From Tatumella ptyseos ATCC 33301 (lineage in GTDB: Bacteria > Pseudomonadota > Gammaproteobacteria > Enterobacterales > Enterobacteriaceae), in the NCBI RefSeq assembly GCF_000735525.1, contig NZ_JMPR01000020.1, positions 1 to 64,000 of the forward strand: a stretch of DNA of 64,000 nt, written 5' to 3'. Position numbers and translations under genes: made by a program. The notes beneath the pieces were generated by a model that was not told where the DNA came from, searched no databases, and saw nothing but the letters and a program-made list of their open reading frames with translations. Positions 17,732 to 26,720 of this stretch are shown piece by piece; within the stretch, counting starts at the first letter, position 1, and every line of letters starts with the position of its first letter.

Positions 17732-18043
17732 ATGCTGCCTGATGCACCTGCAGACGAAAATTTTGAATTTAACTGGTCACGTTTTGTGATGCTGCTGCAA
17801 CAGGCAGTGCATGATAAGCAAGCAGAAACCCTGCTCCGGTTAATGATGACTCCGGATGAACGTGAGGCATTAGCCACACGTTTACGGATAATTGAAGAGC
17901 TGATGCGGGGGGAACTGAGCCAGCGACAGCTAAAAGATCAACTGGGGGTGGGGATTGCGACCATTACCCGTGGCTCAAACAGTCTGAAAGAGTCGCCGGC
18001 AGAACTGCGTCAGTGGCTGGAAACACTGCTGCCGAAGCTCTGA
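17732..18043 (+). CDS. trpR: trp operon repressor
   Basis: Tryptophan-activated dimeric repressor of trp, aroH, mtr and its own gene. The 103 residues match TrpR from the conserved [10 protein letters not shown] onward; the HTH is [20 protein letters not shown], followed by SNSLK. The N-terminal arm is about five residues shorter than in E. coli (108 aa) and quite different in sequence, which is common in this family. Preceded by a clear TrpR operator. Convergent with yjjX, with 3 bp between the stop codons. Confidence 0.96.
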   Translation: MLPDAPADENFEFNWSRFVMLLQQAVHDKQAETLLRLMMTPDEREALATRLRIIEELMRGELSQRQLKDQLGVGIATITRGSNSLKESPAELRQWLETLLPKL

Positions 18044-18046
18044 GTG

Positions 18047-18577
18047 TTATCGCAGCGTCGCCTGCTGATAAAGCGGATGCCTCATCGAACATAAGGCCAG
18101 TAACAGCGCCTGATGATACACCGAAGTCCGTGTCAGCAGGCCTTCAGTAATAACACTGATGGCGCCGCCTTTTTGCTTGATATTCTCAATACCGGTCAGT
18201 CCGGCCATCACATGCCCCAGTTCCTGCCCCTGGCGGAGCGCATCCATAATCGTTGAAGGCAGGGGTAAACTGGCCGAGCGGGATTCTGCCCGGGTGGCAG
18301 TGTTTTCTATAACAATCCAGCCAAACGTCTGATTTTCATCAATACCGGCTTCGATGGCGACCCAAAAATCAGCTTCCGGATGTTGCTGCCGTGCATTGGA
18401 TACCCGCTGACGCGCACCGGTCAGGGTTTCCTGACTACTCATTGGCTGATCTGCAACACCACTCTCAGTTTCTGCGGCAGAAATATGGCACTGATCAGGT
18501 CCGAAAACGTCCGTAAAGGCTCTGGTAATAGCACTGATTTTTGCCGGGTTGCGGGTAGCGGCGACAACATGGTACAT
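18047..18577 (-). CDS. yjjX: inosine/xanthosine triphosphatase
   Basis: House-cleaning NTPase that hydrolyses ITP and XTP. The 176-residue protein begins [17 protein letters not shown], the same position as E. coli YjjX (MHQVVCATTNPAKI). The frame is open for 20 more codons to an ATG at 18637, but that would overlap gpmB and lacks homology, so ATG 18577 is chosen. The conserved [19 protein letters not shown] and [10 protein letters not shown] motifs are present. Divergent from gpmB over 58 bp. Confidence 0.92.
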   Translation of the reverse strand: MYHVVAATRNPAKISAITRAFTDVFGPDQCHISAAETESGVADQPMSSQETLTGARQRVSNARQQHPEADFWVAIEAGIDENQTFGWIVIENTATRAESRSASLPLPSTIMDALRQGQELGHVMAGLTGIENIKQKGGAISVITEGLLTRTSVYHQALLLALCSMRHPLYQQATLR

Positions 18578-18635
18578 AATGGTTAACTCACTTCGGGCAG
18601 TGGCTGGATCTGCCTCAGTATAATGGATAGGTAAC

Positions 18636-19280
18636 ATGCTACAAGTCTTTCTGGTTCGTCATGGTGAAACACAATGGAATGCCGAACGCCGTCTGCAGGG
18701 ACAGAGTGATAGCCCTTTAACCGCACAGGGAGAGCTGCAGGCAAAGCAGGTCGGAGAACGTCTGAAATCTTACGGCATCACCCATATTATCAGTAGTGAT
18801 CTGGGACGTACGCAGCAAACCGCAGCTATCATCGCGGAGTGTATCGGGTGTTCAGTACAAACAGATCCCCGCCTCAGGGAATTAAATATGGGGGTGCTTG
18901 AAACCCGTATTCTGAGCGAACTGACCGCAGAGGAAGAAGGCTGGCGTCAGTCGCTGGTGGACGGAACCTGTGAGGGGCGTATCCCGCAAGGGGAGAGTAT
19001 GTCTGAAGTCGCCAGCAGAATGCGTCAGGCACTGGATGCCTGCAAAGCGTTACCTGCCGGGAGCCGGCCTTTGCTGGTCAGCCACGGTATGGCTCTCGGC
19101 ACGTTGCTTAATACGTTACTGGGGTTACCCGCCTGGGCTGAAAGACGTCTCAGACTCAGAAACTGCTCATTGTCACGGGTGGATTTTCAGCACAGCCCCT
19201 GGCTTGCCGATGGCTGGATCGTGGAAACGGCAGGGGATGTGGCACATCTTGGGGTTGTGACTGAGAGCGCCAGTCAGTAA
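18636..19280 (+). CDS. gpmB: histidine phosphatase family protein GpmB
   Basis: Phosphoglycerate-mutase-like histidine phosphatase. E. coli GpmB is annotated as a mutase, but its activity looks more like that of a phosphatase. The 214 residues show the catalytic RHGETQWN motif (phosphohistidine at His9), the second core histidine in [10 protein letters not shown], and the conserved [10 protein letters not shown] and [11 protein letters not shown] segments. Full length relative to E. coli (215 aa). Convergent with rob (61 bp between stop codons). Confidence 0.93.
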   Translation: MLQVFLVRHGETQWNAERRLQGQSDSPLTAQGELQAKQVGERLKSYGITHIISSDLGRTQQTAAIIAECIGCSVQTDPRLRELNMGVLETRILSELTAEEEGWRQSLVDGTCEGRIPQGESMSEVASRMRQALDACKALPAGSRPLLVSHGMALGTLLNTLLGLPAWAERRLRLRNCSLSRVDFQHSPWLADGWIVETAGDVAHLGVVTESASQ

Positions 19281-19342
19281 ACGTCGGGATTTCATGACAA
19301 TCAGACAGCTCTTTTTGCCGGATTGCAGGAAATCCCGGAAGT

Positions 19343-20230
19343 TTAACCGGTGTGTTGCCCTTCATTGCGAATGGGGATGAGATATTCGCAATGGACTTCC
19401 ACGTTGACTTCACGGCTCAGTTTACCGCCGCGCGTAAAGAAGCGTTCGATATCCTGGCCGGCACGACGGGTCAGACCGAGGGTCGGCATACAGGTACTGT
19501 AAAGCACCAGAATGAAATCCTGCAGTTTTTCCTTTGGCCCCTTGTAGGTAAACTGCACATAATCGCCGCCCTCAAGCGTGATTTTTTGTGCCGTTTGCAA
19601 ATTACGGGTCGTATCGTCATCCGGGACTGCCGTGGTATACAGGATTTCCTGTTCGTCTTCTTTATCGATGCTCGAACGGACCTGATGCAAGCCATAAAGA
19701 ATACGCGGAGCGGATTCGGTATCATGAAGAAACTGACGCCAGAAGTGACTGCGCATTTCAGCCCTGTAGACAGAGATTTGCTCCAGAGTACAGTTATAGC
19801 TTTGTGTCTGGCCCAGCAGGGAGGTTTCCGGCAGAGTCACAAATGTCGCCTGCGGCATAGAGAACTCACCCATACGAATAGGCGGACGCAGACCATAAGA
19901 GTTCCAGTCAGATGCCCGACGATATCCGGCCGGCGTCTGATTAAACTGTTTTTTGAACGCCCGGGTGAATGTCTGCTGAGAATCAAACCGGTATTGCAAA
20001 GCGATGTCCAGAATCGGACGACTGGTTAGCCTGAGTGCGACTGCCGCTTTAGATAAACGCCTTGCCCGGATATAGGCGCCGATTGCATGACCCGTTACAT
20101 TTTTAAACATCCGCTGTAAATGCCACTTTGAATACCCGGCCTTGAACGCAACATTATCCAGAGATAAAGGTTGGTCCAGGTGGCTCTCCAGCCAGACAAG
20201 CAAATCGCGAATGATACCAGCTTGGTCCAT
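19343..20230 (-). CDS. rob: right oriC-binding transcriptional activator Rob
   Basis: AraC/XylS activator of the mar/sox/rob stress regulon, held in foci and released by inducers such as bile salts and dipyridyl. The 295-residue protein has the N-terminal double HTH (LDNVAFKAGYSKWHLQRMFK and ILDIALQYRFDSQQTFTRAFK, about 22-100) and the C-terminal GyrI-like ligand domain (about 120-285) that distinguishes Rob from MarA and SoxS. A few residues longer than E. coli (289 aa). Divergent from creA. Confidence 0.95.
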   Translation of the reverse strand: MDQAGIIRDLLVWLESHLDQPLSLDNVAFKAGYSKWHLQRMFKNVTGHAIGAYIRARRLSKAAVALRLTSRPILDIALQYRFDSQQTFTRAFKKQFNQTPAGYRRASDWNSYGLRPPIRMGEFSMPQATFVTLPETSLLGQTQSYNCTLEQISVYRAEMRSHFWRQFLHDTESAPRILYGLHQVRSSIDKEDEQEILYTTAVPDDDTTRNLQTAQKITLEGGDYVQFTYKGPKEKLQDFILVLYSTCMPTLGLTRRAGQDIERFFTRGGKLSREVNVEVHCEYLIPIRNEGQHTG

Positions 20231-20251
20231 ATTACATCCTCATCGTCCTGG

Positions 20252-20282
20252 TTGGCACAAAAAGTCAGCAACCTACGTCAAA
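20252..20282 (-). promoter_or_regulatory. candidate rob promoter element and mar/rob box
   Basis: On the minus strand a TTGACG hexamer (about 20277-20282) lies upstream of rob. Just downstream, on the plus strand, is GGCAC-AAAAA-GTCA within 20252-20270, a partial match to the mar/sox/rob box (GCAC half plus RYY). E. coli rob is repressed through such a box. The -10 is poor, so this is tentative. Confidence 0.3.
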
Positions 20283-20436
20283 CTAAGAATAGCATTAAAT
20301 GCAAAAAAAAAGGGGCCGGCACACTTGTACCGTTTCCTGTTGTTACAATAAGTCAGTGCTGCAAAAGGAACACTTGAAGATATCAATAGTAACCTTATAT
20401 TGATTATTCAGTAATCACCTAATAACGAGTAATTTA

Positions 20437-20925
20437 ATGAAAATCAAAAAAATTCAGTATTTTGTCAACAAACTCCTCGCAGCTGGCTGCATTTTCTGTG
20501 CTGTTCAGGGAGTGGTGCATGCGGAGGAAATTGGTTCTGTTGATACAGCGTTCAAACTGTTAGGCCCTGATCATAAGATTGTAATCGAAGCCTTTGATGA
20601 TCCAGATGTTAAAAATGTTACATGTTATATCAGCAGGGCGAAAACCGGCGGTATAAAAGGTGGACTGGGATTGGCAGAAGATACCTCCGATGCGGCTATC
20701 TCCTGTCAGCAGGTAGGGCCGGTTGAGTTATCCGATACTATTCAGCCCGGAAAGTCAGAAGTGGTCTTTAAGAAACGCACCTCACTGATTTTCAAAAGCC
20801 TGCAGGTTGTTCGTTTTTACGACAAGAAGAGAAACACACTGGTTTACATGAGCTATTCGGATAAGCTGGTTAACGGCTCGCCGAAAAATGCGATCAGCGC
20901 GGTGCCGATTATGCCCTGGCATTAA
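20437..20925 (+). CDS. creA: CreA family periplasmic protein
   Basis: DUF/CreA-family protein of unknown function, the first gene of creABCD in E. coli. The 162-residue precursor has a Sec signal peptide ending in VHAEE (cleavage near 31). The mature part contains CreA-specific segments ([20 protein letters not shown], then [13 protein letters not shown]). A cysteine in the VTCYIS segment and one in AISCQQ may form a disulfide. Here creB, creC and creD are absent: arcA follows convergently, 80 bp away. Confidence 0.92.
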   Translation: MKIKKIQYFVNKLLAAGCIFCAVQGVVHAEEIGSVDTAFKLLGPDHKIVIEAFDDPDVKNVTCYISRAKTGGIKGGLGLAEDTSDAAISCQQVGPVELSDTIQPGKSEVVFKKRTSLIFKSLQVVRFYDKKRNTLVYMSYSDKLVNGSPKNAISAVPIMPWH

Positions 20926-20948
20926 GCATTAAGACGGGTGCGGGTTAT

Positions 20949-20981
20949 AAAAAAGGGCCTGGCAGAATAACTGTCAGGCCC
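20949..20981 (-). terminator. Rho-independent terminator of arcA
   Basis: On the minus strand an 11-bp stem (GGGCCTGACAG / CTGCCAGGCCC, one G-U pair) with a 5-nt loop is followed by six T. It lies 24 bp after the arcA stop. The plus-strand side lacks a T tract, so termination of creA is not obvious. Confidence 0.88.
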
Positions 20982-21005
20982 TCAGAAAGCAGTGGCTTCA
21001 GCAGA

Positions 21006-21725
21006 TTAGTGCTCTTCTAACTCACCACAAAAACGATAGCCTTCACCATGAATGGTGGCGATGATTTCCGGGGTATCCGCATTCGACTCAAAGTGTTTAC
21101 GGATACGGCGGATAGTCACGTCGACAGTCCGGTCATGAGGTTTCAGATCACGGCCCGTCATTTTTTTCAGTAAGTCGGCGCGGGTCTGAATTTTGCCCGG
21201 GTTCTCACAGAAATGCAGCATCGCGCGGAATTCGCTACGCGGCAGTTTGTACTGATCACCCTGAGGACTAATCAGTGAACGGCTATTGATATCCAGCGTC
21301 CAGCCATTGAACTGATAGTTCTCAACATGCTTACGCTCTTCTGTGCTCACGGCCAGGTTCATGGTACGTGACAGGAGGTTACGGGCACGGATCGTCAGCT
21401 CACGCGGGTTAAACGGTTTAGTGATATAATCATCCGCACCGATTTCCAGACCCAGAATTTTGTCGACTTCATTGTCACGTCCGGTCAGGAACATCAGCGC
21501 AACACTGGCTTGCTCACGTAATTCACGCGCCAGCAGCAGTCCGTTTTTACCTGGCAGGTTGATATCCATAATCACCAGGTTGACATCGTTGTCAGTCAAA
21601 AGCTGGTGCATTTCGGCACCATCAGTCGCCTCGAATACAACGTATCCTTCAGCTTCAAAAATACTTTTCAGGGTATTTCGGGTTACGAGCTCGTCTTCGA
21701 CGATAAGAATTTGCGGGGTCTGCAT
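21006..21725 (-). CDS. arcA: aerobic respiration control response regulator ArcA
   Basis: Response regulator of the ArcAB redox system; phosphorylated by ArcB under low oxygen, it represses aerobic metabolism. The 239 residues include a receiver domain with phospho-acceptor Asp54 (VIMDINLPG), conserved Lys in [10 protein letters not shown]-like context, and a C-terminal OmpR-type winged helix ([21 protein letters not shown]). Length nearly equals E. coli (238 aa). The long 5' region carries an FNR-like site. Convergent with creA. Confidence 0.97.
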   Translation of the reverse strand: MQTPQILIVEDELVTRNTLKSIFEAEGYVVFEATDGAEMHQLLTDNDVNLVIMDINLPGKNGLLLARELREQASVALMFLTGRDNEVDKILGLEIGADDYITKPFNPRELTIRARNLLSRTMNLAVSTEERKHVENYQFNGWTLDINSRSLISPQGDQYKLPRSEFRAMLHFCENPGKIQTRADLLKKMTGRDLKPHDRTVDVTIRRIRKHFESNADTPEIIATIHGEGYRFCGELEEH

Positions 21726-22283
21726 GTTTTGCTACCTAAAATTTGCCATCAAAATTGATACAAGGCATACAGTGCTGATGTCTGAAGATATCGGTTAACG
21801 TATTATGAGTCTGCATTGCCAATTTACGACGTTTTGTTCTTGATGCAGTACAGAATAACGCTAACGGCGGATTCAGCTTAAACACAATCTGTCTGTATGC
21901 GCCGAAACGGGTCTTTATCTGTTTCATCCTAACCGCTTTAACAGCCAGCTAACAGCACCAACAACATTCAGGAAGCAAATAAAAACGCTTCGTTGACTTA
22001 TATCAAAACTGAGTGTAGCACGTTAACACTTGTGTGAAAAATATCTCTTTTTTATCTTACATGCGATAAATCGCAAAATAATTCACATCCCGGCGGGGGC
22101 TGGCGGATATTGCGGGAATTTTCACATATAACCTGTTGTATTTAAATAGTTAAATGGAATTTAACATCGATTATTATCCGTTACACATGAATTTTGCGTC
22201 GTCAGCCGGTTAAAATAGCCCGGAATCTGGCGGAGTAAAGTCTTCAGGCTTATCCCGTTTATACGCATAGATAAGGTTATGAA
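21726..22283. other. 558-bp arcA/yjtD divergent regulatory region
   Basis: AT-rich region between divergent arcA and yjtD. It contains an FNR-like box (21993-22006) and a perfect inverted repeat GTTAAAT-GGA-ATTTAAC (22149-22165). A 63-codon frame on the minus strand (21736-21927) ends 10 bp before arcA, but no ribosome-binding site or homology supports it. E. coli yjjY, in the same place, was not recognised. Confidence 0.6.
21993..22006. promoter_or_regulatory. FNR-like binding site upstream of arcA
   Basis: TTGAC-TTAT-ATCAA matches the FNR consensus TTGAT-N4-ATCAA at nine of ten fixed positions. It lies about 270 bp upstream of arcA. FNR activation of arcA is established in E. coli; function here is inferred. 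Confidence 0.65.
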
Positions 22284-22970
22284 ATGTCCTTTCCTGTTAT
22301 TTTAGTCTCACCGGCCAGGCCAGAAAATGTGGGTGCCGCTGCCCGGGCAATGAAAACCATGGGATTTAGCGAATTACGCATTGTTAACAGCAGTGTCTGG
22401 CAGGATCCTGCGGCCTATCGGGTAGCACATGGTGCGACGGAGATCCTCGATAACGTTCGCTCGTTTCCTGATTTGGCCTCTGCTCTGGCTGACGTGGACT
22501 TTTCCGTTGCAACTACCGCCCGCAGCCGGGCGAAATTTCGTTATTACGCCACGCCGCAGCAGGCAGAGGGATTGCTGAAAGAAAAACAGCAATGGGCAGG
22601 GCGTCTGGCATTAATTTTCGGTTGTGAAGAGAGCGGTCTGACCAATGAAGAGCTGGCGCTGGCCGATCTTCTGACCGGTATTCCCATGGCTGTGGAATAT
22701 CCGTCTCTTAATCTCGGGCAGGCAGTGATGGTACTCTGTTATCAGTTCTCTTCCCTGATGCAGGTTTCTACGCCCCGTCAGGAAACGGCGGACCCTCAGC
22801 AGTTACAGGCCTTGCGTGTGCGTTTACATCAATTGCTGGAACGTCTGGACGTCAGTGATGATATAAAAATGACAGACTGGGTGGATCAACGGCTGGGGTT
22901 ACTGGAACAAAGAGACAGTGCAATGTTACACCGATTACTTCATGACATCGAAAAAAAACTCGCAGAGTAA
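22284..22970 (+). CDS. yjtD: tRNA/rRNA methyltransferase YjtD (SPOUT/TrmH family)
   Basis: SPOUT-fold RNA methyltransferase of the TrmJ/LasT type. The 228 residues contain the family motifs: VSPARPENVGAAARAMKTMG (motif 1), FGCEESGLTNEEL (motif 2) and SLNLGQAVMVLCYQ (motif 3, the knotted SAM site). Length equals E. coli YjtD (LasT); its RNA target is not established. The motif-2 residue before the glutamates is Cys rather than the usual Arg in FGRE. It precedes the thr operon, as in E. coli. Confidence 0.9.
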   Translation: MSFPVILVSPARPENVGAAARAMKTMGFSELRIVNSSVWQDPAAYRVAHGATEILDNVRSFPDLASALADVDFSVATTARSRAKFRYYATPQQAEGLLKEKQQWAGRLALIFGCEESGLTNEELALADLLTGIPMAVEYPSLNLGQAVMVLCYQFSSLMQVSTPRQETADPQQLQALRVRLHQLLERLDVSDDIKMTDWVDQRLGLLEQRDSAMLHRLLHDIEKKLAE

Positions 22971-23102
22971 ATCTCTGCAGATGTTCCTGTTTATAGTGCC
23001 TGCTGTGGCATTAACGGTTCAGAATTTAGGGATCGTAAGGCTTTTTGCTGAAAGTGCCGAGTATTAAAGTGCCGGAGAAAAGCGGTGAATATGATAAATT
23101 TA

Positions 23103-23130
23103 TTGACTTGGCGGGCACTTTGTTTTACTT
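23103..23130 (+). promoter_or_regulatory. thrLABC promoter
   Basis: A -35 hexamer TTGACT (23103-23108) is followed after 16 bp by a weak -10 TTACTT (23125-23130), about 40 bp before thrL. E. coli thr has the same TTGACT -35. The -10 assignment is uncertain. Confidence 0.5.
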
Positions 23131-23171
23131 CTGAAAGCAGACAGATTAAAAGCAAAGCAGACAGAGAATAC

Positions 23172-23240
23172 ATGCGTAACTACAGCCTGAACATTACTAT
23201 TATTACCACCACCATTACCACAGGTAACGGTGCGGGCTGA
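23172..23240 (+). CDS. thrL: thr operon leader peptide
   Basis: A 22-codon leader reading MRNYSLNITIITTTITTGNG followed by AG. It contains six threonine and four isoleucine codons clustered at positions 8-17. Ribosome stalling at these codons when threonyl- or isoleucyl-tRNA is scarce prevents the downstream terminator from forming. The sequence is very close to E. coli ThrL (21 aa). The start was found directly from the sequence, since the ORF is short. Confidence 0.96.
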   Translation: MRNYSLNITIITTTITTGNGAG

Positions 23241-23263
23241 CGCATAACAGGAAAAAACGAAAA

Positions 23264-23296
23264 AGCCCGCACCCTATCAGGTGTGGGCTTTTTTTT
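23264..23296 (+). terminator. thr attenuator
   Basis: Stem AGCCCGCACC/GGTGTGGGCT with a 6-nt loop and a run of eight T, 23 bp after the thrL stop and 26 bp before thrA. The segment GGTGCGGGCT at the end of thrL can pair with the left arm, giving the alternative antiterminator fold. Confidence 0.95.
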
Positions 23297-23322
23297 GGCG
23301 TAAATTCAGGAGTTAGTGAATC

Positions 23323-25785
23323 ATGCGAGTGTTGAAATTTGGCGGAACCTCCGTTGCCAATGCCGAAAGGTTTATGCGCGTTGTCGACATACTGGAAAAT
23401 AATGCAAAGCAGGAGCAGGTTGCGACAGTTCTCTCTGCACCGGCCAGAATTACTAACCACTTAGTCGCGTTAATAGAGAAGACGATTTCCGGGCAGGATG
23501 CGTCCGCCAATCTGAATGAAGCCCGACAAATTTTTGAAACTCTGCTGCAAGAGTTATCGGCCGCACAGCCGGGCTTAGATGTTGCGGCACTCACACACTT
23601 CCTTGAGACTGAATTTACCCGCCTGCAGCACGTTATCCACGGTATCACCTTACTGGGGCAATGCCCTGACAGCGTCAATGCTGCAGTCATCTGTACCGGT
23701 GAAAAACTTTCGATTGCTATCATGCAGGCATTATTACAGGCCCGCGGCCACCGTGTGACGGTGATTGATCCGGTTGAGAAATTACTGGCCATTGGCGGTT
23801 ATCTTGAGTCCACGGTGGATATTACCGAATCAACCCGTCGGATTGCTGCCAGCCAAATCCCTGCGGATCACTTTATTCTGATGGCAGGGTTCACTGCCGG
23901 TAATGAGCAGGGTGAACTGGTCGTGTTGGGACGTAATGGTTCTGACTATTCTGCAGCGGTCCTGGCCGCCTGTTTACGGGCGGATTGTTGTGAAATCTGG
24001 ACAGATGTTGACGGAGTCTATACCTGTGATCCGCGTCAGGTACCCGATGCCAGATTACTGACCTCAATGTCGTACCAGGAAGCGATGGAGCTTTCTTACT
24101 TCGGTGCCAAGGTACTTCACCCCCGTACCATTACGCCAATTGCTCGTTTCCAGATCCCCTGCATCATTAAAAATACCGCCAACCCTGCCGCTCCCGGCAC
24201 CCTGATTTCGGGAAATGCCGGTGATGACAACACGCCGGTCAAAGGGATCACCAACCTGAATAATATGGCGATGTTTAATGTTTCCGGTCCCGGAATGAAA
24301 GGGATGGTTGGCATGGCGGCCCGGGTATTTGCGGTGATGTCACGCAAAGGGATCTCGGTCGTTTTAATTACCCAATCCTCCTCCGAATACAGCATCAGTT
24401 TCTGTGTTCCGCAAAATGAGATGCTGGCGGCCCGTCGGGCGCTGGAAGATGAGTTTTATCTGGAACTGAAAGACGGGCTGTTAGAGCCGCTGGACGTGAT
24501 AGAAAAACTGGCTGTCATCTCGGTCGTCGGCGATGGTATGCGTACACTGCGTGGGATCTCCGCCAAGTTCTTTGCCGCACTGGCGCGGGCTAACATTAAT
24601 ATTGTTGCGATTGCTCAGGGGTCATCAGAACGCTCTATTTCGGCGGTGGTCAGCAATGAAGATGCAACGACCGGCGTCAGAGTCGTCCATCAGATGTTAT
24701 TTGCGACCGATCAGGTCATTGAAGTGTTTGTTGTCGGTACCGGGGGCGTAGGCAGTGCCTTGCTGGAGCAGTTGCATCGTCAGCAGAAATGGCTGAAAAA
24801 TAAACATATTGACCTGCGTGTCTGTGGTATCGCTAATTCACGGGCCATGCTGACCAATGTTCACGGCATTCCGCTGGACAATTGGCAGGAACAATTATCA
24901 GGGGCAAAAGAGGTCTTCTCTCTTGAGCGCCTGACACGACTGGCTAAAGAGTATCACCTGCTGAACCCGGTCATTGTGGACTGTACCTCCAGCCAGTCAA
25001 TGGCTGATCAGTATGCGGATTTCCTCAGTGAAGGCTTCCATGTGGTCACGCCGAATAAGAAAGCGAATACCTCTTCCCGGGAGTACTATCAGGAAATCCG
25101 TACTGCGGCTGAAAAGTCACGCCGTAAGTTCCTGTACGATACCAATGTCGGTGCCGGGTTGCCGGTCATCGAAAACCTGCAGAACCTGCTGAATGCGGGA
25201 GATGAGCTGATTAAATTCGACGGGGTTCTGTCCGGCTCGCTTTCCTATATTTTCGGTATGCTCGACGACGGTGTCACGCTTTCAGAAGCCACCCGTAAGG
25301 CCCGTGAGCTCGGGTTTACTGAGCCGGACCCGCGTGATGACCTTTCCGGTATGGATGTCGCTCGTAAGTTACTGATCCTGGCCCGTGAAGCCGGAATGTC
25401 ACTGGAGCTGAGCGATATTGCTATCGAAGCCGTACTGCCGCAGGCATTGACTGACCTGGCAGATACGGAAGAGTTTATGCGTCGTCTGCCGGAACTGGAC
25501 GCTGCGTTTGCCGCCCGCGTCAGTGAGGCGCGCGAAGAAGGCAAGGTATTACGTTTTGTCGGTGCGATTGACGAGCAGGGGCAATGCAGCGTGAAAATTG
25601 CTGCTGTCGATAATAATGACCCGCTCTATAAAGTGAAGAATGGTGAAAATGCGCTGGCTTTCTACAGCCGTTATTATCAACCGATCCCGCTGGTCCTGCG
25701 TGGATACGGTGCAGGAAATGATGTGACTGCAGCCGGCGTATTTGCAGATTTATTGAGAACTCTGTCGTGGAAGCTGGGAGTCTGA
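23323..25785 (+). CDS. thrA: bifunctional aspartokinase I / homoserine dehydrogenase I
   Basis: Catalyses the first and third steps from aspartate to threonine. The 820 residues match E. coli ThrA exactly in length: an N-terminal aspartokinase ([13 protein letters not shown] at 5-17), central ACT domains that bind the feedback inhibitor threonine (about 310-460), and a C-terminal homoserine dehydrogenase ([13 protein letters not shown] Rossmann loop near 470; [14 protein letters not shown]). It is controlled by threonine/isoleucine attenuation from thrL. thrB begins 2 bp after the stop. Confidence 0.98.
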   Translation: MRVLKFGGTSVANAERFMRVVDILENNAKQEQVATVLSAPARITNHLVALIEKTISGQDASANLNEARQIFETLLQELSAAQPGLDVAALTHFLETEFTRLQHVIHGITLLGQCPDSVNAAVICTGEKLSIAIMQALLQARGHRVTVIDPVEKLLAIGGYLESTVDITESTRRIAASQIPADHFILMAGFTAGNEQGELVVLGRNGSDYSAAVLAACLRADCCEIWTDVDGVYTCDPRQVPDARLLTSMSYQEAMELSYFGAKVLHPRTITPIARFQIPCIIKNTANPAAPGTLISGNAGDDNTPVKGITNLNNMAMFNVSGPGMKGMVGMAARVFAVMSRKGISVVLITQSSSEYSISFCVPQNEMLAARRALEDEFYLELKDGLLEPLDVIEKLAVISVVGDGMRTLRGISAKFFAALARANINIVAIAQGSSERSISAVVSNEDATTGVRVVHQMLFATDQVIEVFVVGTGGVGSALLEQLHRQQKWLKNKHIDLRVCGIANSRAMLTNVHGIPLDNWQEQLSGAKEVFSLERLTRLAKEYHLLNPVIVDCTSSQSMADQYADFLSEGFHVVTPNKKANTSSREYYQEIRTAAEKSRRKFLYDTNVGAGLPVIENLQNLLNAGDELIKFDGVLSGSLSYIFGMLDDGVTLSEATRKARELGFTEPDPRDDLSGMDVARKLLILAREAGMSLELSDIAIEAVLPQALTDLADTEEFMRRLPELDAAFAARVSEAREEGKVLRFVGAIDEQGQCSVKIAAVDNNDPLYKVKNGENALAFYSRYYQPIPLVLRGYGAGNDVTAAGVFADLLRTLSWKLGV

Positions 25786-25787
25786 TC

Positions 25788-26717
25788 ATGGTAAAAGTTT
25801 ACGCACCGGCCTCTATCGGCAATGTCAGTGTCGGCTTCGATGTTCTGGGAGCCGCGGTCTCCCCGGTGGATGGTACCTTACTGGGGGATTGCGTCACCGT
25901 TGAAACGGCTGATGTCTTCAGCCTTGAAAACCGGGGGCAGTTTGTGACAAAGCTTCCGGCTGACCCGAAAGAAAATATTGTTTACCAATGCTGGCAACGT
26001 TTTTGCCAGGAAATCGGCCGCGAAGTTCCGGTAAAAATGGTACTGGAAAAAAATATGCCTATCGGCTCCGGTCTCGGTTCCAGTGCCTGTTCGGTCGTTG
26101 CCGGACTGATGGCAATGAATGAATTTTGCGGAAAGCCTCTGGATGATAACCGCCTGCTGGCGCTGATGGGGGAGCTGGAAGGCCGCGTCTCCGGTAGCGT
26201 CCATTTTGACAATGTGGCTCCCTGTTTCCTCGGCGGTTTACAGTTGATGCTGGAGTCTGCAGGGATCACCTGTCAGCCGGTCCCTTGCTTTGAAGAGTGG
26301 TACTGGGTCATGGCCTATCCGGGAATTAAGGTCTCGACAGCCGAAGCCCGCGCGATTTTACCGGCGACTTACAGTAAAGCCGACTGTATTACTCATGGCC
26401 GTCTGCTGTCCGGGTTCATCCATGCTTGTCATACCCGTCAGCCACAACTGGCAGCGAGCCTGATGAAAGATGTGATGGCTGAACCCTATCGTGCCGGACT
26501 GCTGCCCGGGTTTGCAAAAGCACGCCAGGCCGTCACCGGGTTAGGCGCACTGGCCTGTGGTATTTCCGGGTCGGGTCCGACATTGTTCGCCGTCTGTGAC
26601 ACGCAGGAAGTCGCTGAGCAAGCCCGTCAATGGTTACAGCAGAACTACCTGCAGAACGATGAAGGCTTTGTACATATTTGCCGTCTTGATACGACCGGCG
26701 CACGTAAACTGGGATAA
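25788..26717 (+). CDS. thrB: homoserine kinase
   Basis: GHMP-family kinase that phosphorylates homoserine for ThrC. The 309 residues begin [20 protein letters not shown] and carry the ATP-binding GHMP motif [11 protein letters not shown]. The frame is open seven codons further upstream, but ATG 25788 gives the E. coli N terminus and follows GGGAG. The 2-bp spacing from thrA indicates coupled translation. Confidence 0.97.
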   Translation: MVKVYAPASIGNVSVGFDVLGAAVSPVDGTLLGDCVTVETADVFSLENRGQFVTKLPADPKENIVYQCWQRFCQEIGREVPVKMVLEKNMPIGSGLGSSACSVVAGLMAMNEFCGKPLDDNRLLALMGELEGRVSGSVHFDNVAPCFLGGLQLMLESAGITCQPVPCFEEWYWVMAYPGIKVSTAEARAILPATYSKADCITHGRLLSGFIHACHTRQPQLAASLMKDVMAEPYRAGLLPGFAKARQAVTGLGALACGISGSGPTLFAVCDTQEVAEQARQWLQQNYLQNDEGFVHICRLDTTGARKLG

Positions 26718-26720
26718 GCA

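Noticed and set aside
21736-21927. 63-codon minus-strand frame just upstream of arcA, possible leader ORF
   Set aside because: No recognisable ribosome-binding site or homologue; it covers the arcA 5' untranslated region. Conservation in relatives would be needed to reopen it.
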